Positions 50,415 through 57,847 of a stretch of 64,000 bases of DNA are shown here, one piece after another. This DNA is from Kribbella italica (lineage in GTDB: Bacteria; Actinomycetota; Actinomycetes; Propionibacteriales; Kribbellaceae), in NCBI RefSeq assembly GCF_014205135.1, contig NZ_JACHMY010000001.1, positions 4,030,001 through 4,094,000 on the forward strand, in the 5' to 3' direction. The number at the start of each line of letters is the position of its first letter. The stretch's first letter is position 1. Position numbers and translations under genes: made by a program. The notes below the pieces were generated by a model. The model searched no databases and was not told where the DNA came from. It was given only the letters and a program-made list of their open reading frames with translations.

Positions 50415-51589
50415 TGCGTCCCACCACCACCCGCACGCTGAACACCAAAGAGTTCGCCGACATCAAGCACACCGTGTCGATCCGCTCCAAAGCGCGGCGC
50501 AACCTGCTCGCGGACCCGTCGTACGCCGCACCGCTGCCGCAGGAGGTCAGCCTGCAGCTCACGTACCGCTGCAACCTGCGCTGCACCCACTGCTACCAGT
50601 GGAACGAGCAGGGCTTCTTCCGCGACTTCAGCGCGGCCAAGCAGAAGACCGAGCTGGACCTGGCGGTGGTCGAGGACGTCCTGCGGACCACGGCGCCGGT
50701 GCGCTCGAAGCTGTTCCTGTGGGGCGGCGAGCCGCTGATGCACACCAAGTTCGACCAGGTCGCCGCGCTGCTGGAGCAGTACCCGCGGACGGTCAACATG
50801 TGCACCAACGGCCTGCTGTTCAAGCGCAAGCTGGACGACCTGCTGCGGATCGGCGAGAACCTCAACCTGCTGGTCAGCCTGGACGGTCTCGGCGAGGACC
50901 ACGAGGCGCTGCGCGGCCGCGGCACCTTCAAGCGCACGATGGAGAACATCCAGCTGATGCTGGACCTCAAGCGCTCGGGGCAGTGGGACGGCGAGCTGTC
51001 GCTGTCCTGCATGGTCAGCCACGTCACCGTGCACAAGATGTACGAGTTCATGGAGTGGGCCGAGGAACTCGGTGTGAACACGGTCTACTTCCAGTTCCCC
51101 TGGTACATCAGTCCCGAGGTCGCCGAGTCGATGGACCGCCTGTACGAGAAGACGTTCTCCTGGCTGAACCCGAGCACGGACACCAAGAAGCCGACCTGGC
51201 ACAGCTACACCTACCAGCTCCCCGAGGAAGAGCTGCCCGCGCTGCGCGACTCGATGGCGCGGCTCGCGTCGCGGGCCTGGAACGTCCGGCTGCGCTACCA
51301 GCCGCAGCTCGAGGACGACGAGGTCACCGACTTCATCCTCGGCACCTCCCGGCCGGCGCAGCACCGCAGCAAGTGCCTCGCGGTGTCGAACCGGATGGAG
51401 GTGCACGCCGACGGCGCGGTCAGCTCGTGCAAGTTCTTCCCCGAGTTCGTGGTCGGCAACCTGTACGACCAGCCGGTGAACGAACTGTGGCAGAGCACGT
51501 CGTTCCGCGAGGTCCGCCGGATCATGTCCGAGAACGGCATGATGCCGGTCTGCTCGAAGTGCATCCTCCTGTACCTGAACGGAGTCTGA
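50414..51589 (+). CDS. Radical SAM/SPASM enzyme
   Basis: A 391-residue radical S-adenosylmethionine enzyme. CNLRCTHC gives the three Cys (53, 57, 60) of the catalytic [4Fe-4S] cluster. The S-adenosylmethionine-binding GGEP is in FLWGGEPLMH. The C-terminal part is SPASM-like, with Cys in KCLAVSNRMEV, SSCKFFPE and CSKC (380/383), and the 'GNLYDQPVNELWQS' trailer typical of SPASM domains. Such enzymes modify peptides or oxidise alcohols and amines, for example BtrN in butirosin synthesis. The substrate is unknown; the adjacent carrier protein suggests either a carrier-bound or a sugar-like substrate. Confidence 0.9.
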   Translation: MRPTTTRTLNTKEFADIKHTVSIRSKARRNLLADPSYAAPLPQEVSLQLTYRCNLRCTHCYQWNEQGFFRDFSAAKQKTELDLAVVEDVLRTTAPVRSKLFLWGGEPLMHTKFDQVAALLEQYPRTVNMCTNGLLFKRKLDDLLRIGENLNLLVSLDGLGEDHEALRGRGTFKRTMENIQLMLDLKRSGQWDGELSLSCMVSHVTVHKMYEFMEWAEELGVNTVYFQFPWYISPEVAESMDRLYEKTFSWLNPSTDTKKPTWHSYTYQLPEEELPALRDSMARLASRAWNVRLRYQPQLEDDEVTDFILGTSRPAQHRSKCLAVSNRMEVHADGAVSSCKFFPEFVVGNLYDQPVNELWQSTSFREVRRIMSENGMMPVCSKCILLYLNGV

Positions 51590-51591
51590 CC

Positions 51592-51855
51592 ATGTCCACC
51601 ACTGTCATCGAGGACCGCGTGAAGGTCGTCCTGGCCACCGTCCTGGACAACGGCACCACCGCCGCCGAGATCGGGCCCGACGCCGACCTGGTCGAGCAGT
51701 ACGGGCTGGACTCGCTGCAGACGATCACGTTCCTGCTCGCGATCGAGGACGAGTTCGACCTCGAGCTGGACTACCCGCAACTGCAGTTGGACGACCTGCG
51801 CTCGGTCCGCCAGTTCAGCGGCTTCGTGGCCCGATTGGCGCAAGAAGCCCCATGA
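51592..51855 (+). CDS. Free-standing acyl/peptidyl carrier protein
   Basis: An 87-residue phosphopantetheine-binding protein. The attachment serine is Ser41 in GLDSLQTITF, within EQYGLDSLQ. A predominantly acidic four-helix protein is predicted. It starts 2 bases after the radical SAM stop and overlaps the ATP-grasp gene by four (ATGA). It should carry an acyl or amino-acyl thioester as substrate for the neighbouring condensation-type protein. No phosphopantetheinyl transferase is in the window. Confidence 0.92.
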   Translation: MSTTVIEDRVKVVLATVLDNGTTAAEIGPDADLVEQYGLDSLQTITFLLAIEDEFDLELDYPQLQLDDLRSVRQFSGFVARLAQEAP

Positions 51856-53045
51856 CCGCCCCGTACGCCGGCCGCCGCCGGATCCGCTTCGGCACCTTCG
51901 ACGCGGAGTCCTGGTGGCGGCCCGACGACCTGGCCGTGCTGCCGTCGGCCGGCAGCGGCGATCCCGCCGTCGCCACGATGGACGAACTCCTGGCCGGCTT
52001 CTGCACGCCAGGCGATCTGCTGATCACCCGGCAGCCTGTCTTCGAAGGGGTTCTCGCCGGCTACGGCACCTCCTTCGACCACCAGTCCGTCGACCACCCC
52101 GGCCCAGGTCCCGTCGAACAATTCCTCCCCCCGCTCGACAACCAAGTAGTCGCCCCCTACGCAGTCCTCGCCCCGTTTCCTTCCCTGCCCACCCCCGAAG
52201 TAGTCGCCCAGGTCAACTCCAAAACCTGGTCCAACAACCTGGTCGTCGAGCTAGGCCTCCCCGGCGCCGGCCAGGTCGTCCGCTCCGCCGACGAACTCGT
52301 TGCCGCCGTCACCGACTTCCCGGTTCTCGTCAAGGACCCGTACGGCGTCTCGGGCCGTTCCCTCCTCGAAGTGCCGACCCCCGGCGTCCTCCGCGCCATC
52401 GAACGCGTCCTCCGCAAACAACCCGACAGACGCGTCGAGCTGATCGTCCAACCGAAGTACCCGAAGAAGCACGACTTCTCCGGCCATGTGGAGCTGGCCC
52501 GCGACGGCACCTGGGACTTCCTCGGCCTCCAGCAGATGACCAACAAGGGCTTCCGCCACTACGGCTCCTCCCCCGCACCCACCGCCCTCATCGACGAAGG
52601 CTGGTACGCCGACTCGCTGACCGAAGTCGTCGCCGCCCTGCACACCGCCGGCTACTGGGGTCCGGTCGGCATCGACGCGATGGTCCTCGACGACGACTCC
52701 GTCGTACCGGTCCTGGAGATCAACGCCCGCCAGTCCCTCGGCCTGCTCGCCCTGCACCTGAACCGGCGGTCCGACGACCTCACCGCCCATCTGTGGCAAC
52801 TCGAGCTGAACGTCGCACCAGGCCACGGAATCCGCGATCTCCTGCACGCTCTGAAAGGCCTGTTGAGTACCGGCGACCGGCCCGGCGCGATGGTTCTCAA
52901 CGGCACCCACCTGACCGCGCCCGGCGGTCGCGTGCACGTCGCGATCTTCTGCCCGGACGGCCGGCTCCCCAGCTGGCAGCACCGCCTGCTGGCCGCGGTC
53001 ACCGCGGCCGGTCTGACCCCACGAGGGATGACCGATGCCGCTTGA
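51852..53045 (+). CDS. ATP-grasp ligase
   Basis: A 397-residue ATP-grasp enzyme. The lid and ATP-binding strands appear as FPVLVKDPYGVSGRSLLEV (Lys of the first ATP-grasp strand) and RRVELIVQPKYPKK. Metal-binding Glu/Asn are in VVPVLEINARQSLGLL. Such enzymes activate a carboxylate as acyl phosphate. Next to a free carrier, and with no adenylation domain in the operon, it may load an amino or carboxylic acid onto the carrier, as BtrJ does for BtrI, or ligate two amino acids. The first 110 residues form an unrecognised pre-grasp domain. Confidence 0.85.
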   Translation: MTAPYAGRRRIRFGTFDAESWWRPDDLAVLPSAGSGDPAVATMDELLAGFCTPGDLLITRQPVFEGVLAGYGTSFDHQSVDHPGPGPVEQFLPPLDNQVVAPYAVLAPFPSLPTPEVVAQVNSKTWSNNLVVELGLPGAGQVVRSADELVAAVTDFPVLVKDPYGVSGRSLLEVPTPGVLRAIERVLRKQPDRRVELIVQPKYPKKHDFSGHVELARDGTWDFLGLQQMTNKGFRHYGSSPAPTALIDEGWYADSLTEVVAALHTAGYWGPVGIDAMVLDDDSVVPVLEINARQSLGLLALHLNRRSDDLTAHLWQLELNVAPGHGIRDLLHALKGLLSTGDRPGAMVLNGTHLTAPGGRVHVAIFCPDGRLPSWQHRLLAAVTAAGLTPRGMTDAA

Positions 53046-53988
53046 GATAGGCCTGATCGGCGCCACCGGAATCGCCGTCCGGACGATGCTGGGCAAGCCC
53101 GGCGTCGACGTCCGCGCGGTGGCCGCCAGTGATCCCGTGCGGGCCAAGGAGTTCGCCGGCCGGTACGACATCCCGCTGGTCTACGAGAACTACTCGGCCC
53201 TGCTCGCCGACCCGGCGATCGACGCTGTCTACATCTCCCTGCACAACTCCGCCCACCACCGCTGGGCCGTCCGCGCGGCGGTCGCCGGCAAGGACGTGAT
53301 CGTCGAGAAGCCGCTCTGCCTGACGGCGGCCGAGGCCGAGGAGCTCGCCTTCGCCGCCGAGCACACCCGCGTCTTCGAAGCCGTCGCCACCGCCGGACAC
53401 CCGTGGCAATCCACTGTCCGGGACTTCGTTCAGGACGGTCGTTACGGCCCGCTGCAGTCTGTGCGGACCCGGATGACCTTCGCCGTCCCCAAGCCCGGCG
53501 GTTACCGCGACCGTCCCGAACTCGGCGGCGGCATCTTCTACGACTGCGCCAGCTACTGGCTTCAGGCGCTGCAGGCAACGATCGGGCTCGGCCCCACGGC
53601 GTACGAGGGCCGCTCGACCTTCGACGGACCGAACGGTGTCGACCGCGACTTCGAGGCGTCGTTGCGCTGGGCCTCGGGTGCGGAGGCGACGATGACCTGC
53701 GCGGTCGGTGCGGAGCACGTTGCCGAGCACCTGTTCGTCTTCGGGGACGCGACGGTGAAGCTGCGCAACTTCCTCCGCCCGGTGCTGGGCGCCGTACCGC
53801 TGAACCTCGTCGTCACGACGACCGCCGGTGAGCGTGAGGTGATCGGGTTCCCGCCGACCGCGTACTACGAGCACCAGCTCGCCAGGATCCTCGACTGCGA
53901 GGACGACGATCTGGCGGCTGCCTGGCCGCGGATCGAGCTGATGGAGGCGATCTCCGCCGACGCCTTGTCCCGAAGGGAGAACGGGTGA
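53035..53988 (+). CDS. Gfo/Idh/MocA family oxidoreductase of the operon
   Basis: A 317-residue NAD(P)-dependent dehydrogenase. The Rossmann turn is IGLIGATGIAV, and VEKPLCLTAAEAEEL (EKP) and GGGIFYDCASYWLQAL complete the pattern. The last position has Tyr (DCASYW) where many relatives have His. It overlaps the ATP-grasp gene by 11 bases. Such enzymes commonly oxidise a sugar or cyclitol hydroxyl. Confidence 0.88.
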   Translation: MPLEIGLIGATGIAVRTMLGKPGVDVRAVAASDPVRAKEFAGRYDIPLVYENYSALLADPAIDAVYISLHNSAHHRWAVRAAVAGKDVIVEKPLCLTAAEAEELAFAAEHTRVFEAVATAGHPWQSTVRDFVQDGRYGPLQSVRTRMTFAVPKPGGYRDRPELGGGIFYDCASYWLQALQATIGLGPTAYEGRSTFDGPNGVDRDFEASLRWASGAEATMTCAVGAEHVAEHLFVFGDATVKLRNFLRPVLGAVPLNLVVTTTAGEREVIGFPPTAYYEHQLARILDCEDDDLAAAWPRIELMEAISADALSRRENG

Positions 53989-54869
53989 AGCGACAGATCG
54001 ATCTCGCCGCGATCCACGCGGTGCTCGACCGCGCCGGGATCGCGCCGCACGCGCTGAGCGCCCACGAGGAGCTGACCGAGGGCACCTACAACACGGTCTA
54101 CCGGCTGACCGTCGGCGAACGGCAGCTCGTCCTCAAGGTCGCGCCGGATCCTTCCTCGCCCGGGCTCTCCCACGAGCAGGCCCTGATCCGGACCGAGACC
54201 GCGTTCTACCACGCCGCCCGTGGCAAGGCGCCGGTGCCGGAGGTCGTGTACGCCGACGCCGAGTCGCTGCTGATGACCTCGTTGCCGGGGACAACGATGC
54301 TGGGGCTCCCGGCCACCGAGCGCGCGTCGTACCGGCGGGAGCTGGGCACGATCGTGCGGAGCCTGCACGAGGTGGTCGGTGCCGACGGGTTCGGGTATCC
54401 GCAGCGTGGGCTGGTGTCGACGTGGGCGGTCGCGTTCCAGCGGATGCTGGACGACGTACTGGCCGATGCCGAGAGGTACGGCGTCGAACTGCCAACGGGC
54501 GTGACGCGGCACCTGGCACTGGACCGCTTCGAGCTGCTGAACACGGTCCGGACGCCGCGGCTGATCCACTTCGATCTGTGGGACGGCAACCTCCTGGTCG
54601 ACGGCGGCCGGATCAGCGGGCTGGTCGACGGGGAGCGCGCGTTCTGGGGTGATCCGGTCGCGGAGTTCGTCTCGCTGACGCTGTTCGGCTCGATGGACGA
54701 CGAACTGCTGGCCGGGTACGGCGCGGACATCGACCGCGAGCGGCTGTCGCTGTACCGGGTGTACCTGTACCTGATCATGCTGGTCGAGCGCACGCCGCGC
54801 GGCGACAACGACGAGGGGATGCTGAAGCTGATCCAGCGGCACCTGGCCAAGGAGCTGGCGGCCCTGTGA
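53985..54869 (+). CDS. Aminoglycoside-phosphotransferase-fold kinase
   Basis: A 294-residue kinase of the APH family. The Brenner motif is IHFDLWDGNLLVD (catalytic Asp, Asn), and GLVDGERAFWGDP holds the metal-binding Asp. The ATP-binding lobe is LTEGTYNTVYRLTVGERQLV. It may phosphorylate the pathway's small-molecule intermediate, or protect the host by inactivating its product. It overlaps both neighbours by four bases. Confidence 0.88.
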   Translation: MKRQIDLAAIHAVLDRAGIAPHALSAHEELTEGTYNTVYRLTVGERQLVLKVAPDPSSPGLSHEQALIRTETAFYHAARGKAPVPEVVYADAESLLMTSLPGTTMLGLPATERASYRRELGTIVRSLHEVVGADGFGYPQRGLVSTWAVAFQRMLDDVLADAERYGVELPTGVTRHLALDRFELLNTVRTPRLIHFDLWDGNLLVDGGRISGLVDGERAFWGDPVAEFVSLTLFGSMDDELLAGYGADIDRERLSLYRVYLYLIMLVERTPRGDNDEGMLKLIQRHLAKELAAL

Positions 54870-55891
54870 TCGAGATCCTCACCTCAGGAGTCGCACTGGG
54901 AGTTCACGTGCCGGGGTTGTTGCTGGCCGACCGGATCCGCGAGCAAGGCGGTACGGCGCAGGTCCGTGTACTGGAAAGCCTGATGCGCCCCGAGACCTTG
55001 GAGACGACGGCTCGTTCCAAGCAAGCCTTCCACCGCGACTTCCGCGTCGCTTTGGCCGGCCAGAAGCTCGCCCGCAATGCCGCCGTAGCCACCGACTCCG
55101 CAGCAGTCGACCGCCTCTTCACCGATTGGCAGCAGCGCGGCGTCACCCGGTTCGTCGTCTTCTCCGGCTTCTGGCTGGCCCTGCTCGAGCAGTACGTCGA
55201 CGCTCACGGCCCTGTCCCGGTGGACATCTGCCACGTCGACTCAGTGCAGTCACCGTCGTTCGACAAAGCCGGGTCTGTCGAGCTGCCGGTGCGGCACGTG
55301 TGGCTGGCCGATGCGGCCGGCGGCCTAGTGCCCTGCAGCATCCCCGTGACCCGCGACGCTCCAGTGCCGTGGACTTCCCGGGACCACCGCCTGCTCGTCC
55401 ACGGCGGCGGCTGGGGCATGGGCACCTACCGCGAGCGCGCCACCGAACTGGTGGACGCCGGCTTCGCCCTGGACGTCGTCGCCTACGAGCAGCGCGACCT
55501 GTCGGGTGATGGCGTCCGGTACTTCATGATCGACCCCGACTGGCACCCGTGGCTCGACGACGGCTACCCGCCGTTCGGACCGGCAGGCGCACAGCCCGTC
55601 CAACGCACCGGCCATCACGGCTCGTTCGACCTGTGCCGGCAGGCACTGGCGTCGGTCAGCAAGCCCGGCGGCGGCACCCTGCTCGACTCACTCTGGTCAG
55701 CCACACCGCTGGTCCTGCTGGAGCCTTTCGGCGCGCACGAGCAGCGCAACGCGGACCTGTGGATCTCGCTGGGCTACGGCATCTCCTTCGAGGACTGGCA
55801 GCGCAAGGACTTCGCAGTGGAGGTGCTGGAGGAACTGCACGCCGCTCTGCTCACCGCCGACGTACCGGACTACTCGAAGGAGCTGCTGTGA
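54866..55891 (+). CDS. GT-B-fold glycosyltransferase-like protein
   Basis: A 341-residue protein. The C-terminal half looks like the donor-binding domain of MurG/UGT-like glycosyltransferases (LVHGGGWGMGTYRERATELV, then SKPGGGTLLDSLWSATPLVL and EPFGAHEQRNADLWISLGYG). The N-terminal half is divergent. It may attach a sugar to the product. A UDP-binding signature is only partly visible, so the call is moderate. It is coupled to the genes on both sides. Confidence 0.65.
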   Translation: MIEILTSGVALGVHVPGLLLADRIREQGGTAQVRVLESLMRPETLETTARSKQAFHRDFRVALAGQKLARNAAVATDSAAVDRLFTDWQQRGVTRFVVFSGFWLALLEQYVDAHGPVPVDICHVDSVQSPSFDKAGSVELPVRHVWLADAAGGLVPCSIPVTRDAPVPWTSRDHRLLVHGGGWGMGTYRERATELVDAGFALDVVAYEQRDLSGDGVRYFMIDPDWHPWLDDGYPPFGPAGAQPVQRTGHHGSFDLCRQALASVSKPGGGTLLDSLWSATPLVLLEPFGAHEQRNADLWISLGYGISFEDWQRKDFAVEVLEELHAALLTADVPDYSKELL

Positions 55892-56994
55892 AGACGTCTC
55901 TCTGGCAGACCTTCGCCCTGGAGCTGGACGCCCGCAGACCCGGCTTCGCCCTGGGACCCTGGTTCACCATGAACGCCATGCTCGCCCTGGACGGCGAGCT
56001 GGACGCCGACCGGCTGGCGTCGGCGTTCGGGGAACTGCAGCGACGGCACGACGTACTGAATGCCGGGGCCTCGCTGGAACTCGTCTCTGAGTCCGCGCTG
56101 CACGTCCCGGTGCCTGCGGATGCTCCTGTCCGGCTGCAGCTCTCCGGTGACCACCTGACGTTGCACCTGCATCACCTGGTGTCCGACCCGGCCACTCTCT
56201 GGCTGGCCCTGAGTGAGCTGGCTGCCCTGTACTCCGGTGAAGAGCTGCCGCCTGCTGTGCAGTTCGCCGACTACATCCGTGACGAGGCTGCTCAGCTCGA
56301 CCGCACTGCTTCTCCAGCGAGCGACTGGTGGCGGAGCCGGGTCACCGACGCCAAGGTCTGCCCACAGCCGTCCCCTGCCGCCTCCGCCGTGTCCCCTTCG
56401 GCCGGCTCGCCCTTCGCCTACCGCAGCGACCTCCTCTCGCCGCTCGAGGTCTCCCGGGTCGAGCAGCTCACCCGCGAGCACCGCAGCACTCCGCTCGTCA
56501 CCCTCCTGGCTGCGCTGAGCGCAGCCATGAACCCCGGCGACGGCGACACGCTCGTCTTCAACACCCTGTTCAGCAAGCGCGACCGCCCGGCCTGGCAGCG
56601 GGTGCTCGGCCCCTGCATCGTCCCGTCGGTGCTGGCCGTCCCGCGCTCGACGGGCTCGCTGGCGGCCGACGTACCGGCCATGCGGGACGCAGTGGTCGGC
56701 TGCAGCCGGTACGCGCGCTTCCCGATCCTGTCGGTGGAGGTGCCGGCGCGGACGCCGTTCTTCGAGTACGTGCCGCAGCAGTGGCCGGGGGCGTACTCCT
56801 TCGGGCCGGTGAAGGCCGAGGTGGTCGGGGCGGCCGGTCCGAAGGACACCGGTCTGGCGGACGCGCTGGCGATCCGGGTGCGACCCACGACGGACGGCGT
56901 ACTGACCGGACACTTCAGTGGGGACGGCACGGACTGGACCGAGCCGCTGGTGAGTTCGCTGACCGGCGGATTCCGCGCCTACCTGCTGGGGTAG
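55888..56994 (+). CDS. Free-standing condensation-domain protein
   Basis: A 368-residue protein of the NRPS condensation/acyltransferase superfamily. The active-site HHLVSDP is at residues 95-101 (HHxxxD; His96 the catalytic base). It is shorter than a normal C domain (about 430-450) and not attached to any module. It would transfer the carrier-bound acyl group to an amine or hydroxyl. It starts with GTG overlapping the previous stop (GTGA), and ends the operon. Confidence 0.82.
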   Translation: MKTSLWQTFALELDARRPGFALGPWFTMNAMLALDGELDADRLASAFGELQRRHDVLNAGASLELVSESALHVPVPADAPVRLQLSGDHLTLHLHHLVSDPATLWLALSELAALYSGEELPPAVQFADYIRDEAAQLDRTASPASDWWRSRVTDAKVCPQPSPAASAVSPSAGSPFAYRSDLLSPLEVSRVEQLTREHRSTPLVTLLAALSAAMNPGDGDTLVFNTLFSKRDRPAWQRVLGPCIVPSVLAVPRSTGSLAADVPAMRDAVVGCSRYARFPILSVEVPARTPFFEYVPQQWPGAYSFGPVKAEVVGAAGPKDTGLADALAIRVRPTTDGVLTGHFSGDGTDWTEPLVSSLTGGFRAYLLG

Positions 56995-57064
56995 GCCTAG
57001 CACCACCCAGATCGGCGGCTCAGCTCCCTGGGACGGCCGGCCGGATCTTCATAGCGTTCTCGGT

Positions 57065-57847
57065 ATGAAGCGCAAGCGGGAAACAATCCAGAGAACGTCG
57101 AACTCCGTCGTGCTGAACGACGTTCGCAGGGTCTACGGCAAGGGCGCCGGCGCGGTGGTCGCGCTCGACGGGATCAGCATCAGCTTTGCCCGCGGCACCT
57201 TCACCGCGGTGATGGGCCCGTCCGGGTCCGGCAAGAGCACCTTCCTGCACTGCGCCGCCGGACTCGACCGGCCGACCTCGGGGTCGGTGTCGATCGACGA
57301 CCAGCCGCTGGCCGGACTGAGCGAGCGCAAGCTGACCGAGCTGCGCCGGGAGCGGATCGGGTTCGTCTTCCAGTCGTTCAACCTGCTGCCCGCCCTGACC
57401 GTCTGGCAGAACGTCACCCTGCCGCAGGAGCTCGACGGACGGCGCCCGAAGCGCGCCGCCGTCGCCGAGGTGCTCGAGCGGGTCGGCCTGTCGGGCCGGC
57501 ACAAGCACCGCCCGGGCGAACTGTCCGGTGGTCAGCAGCAGCGCGTCGCGATCGCCCGCGCGCTGGTCGCACGGCCCGCGGTCATCTTCGCCGACGAGCC
57601 GACCGGCGCGCTGGACACGCAGACCGCCGCCGACGTGCTCGACCTGCTCCGCGAACCGGTCCGCAGTCAGGGCCAGACCGTCATCATGGTCACCCACGAC
57701 CCGGTCGCCGCGTCGTACGCCGACCAGGTCGTGTTTCTCGCCGACGGTCAGCTGGCCGGCGGCCTGATCACGCCCACCGCCGAGCAGGTCGCGGAGCGCC
57801 TCACCCACCTCGGCGCGCGCGCCCGCAACCTGGCGGTCGCACGATGA
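57065..57847 (+). CDS. ABC transporter ATP-binding protein (MacB/LolD type)
   Basis: A 260-residue ATPase. Walker A is GPSGSGKST, the Q-loop is FQSFNLLP, the signature is LSGGQQQRVAIARAL, Walker B is VIFADEPTG, and the switch His is in VTHD. FVFQSFNLLPALTVWQNVTL is typical for the MacB/LolD group. It couples to the FtsX-like permease gene by a four-base overlap. Confidence 0.94.
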   Translation: MKRKRETIQRTSNSVVLNDVRRVYGKGAGAVVALDGISISFARGTFTAVMGPSGSGKSTFLHCAAGLDRPTSGSVSIDDQPLAGLSERKLTELRRERIGFVFQSFNLLPALTVWQNVTLPQELDGRRPKRAAVAEVLERVGLSGRHKHRPGELSGGQQQRVAIARALVARPAVIFADEPTGALDTQTAADVLDLLREPVRSQGQTVIMVTHDPVAASYADQVVFLADGQLAGGLITPTAEQVAERLTHLGARARNLAVAR

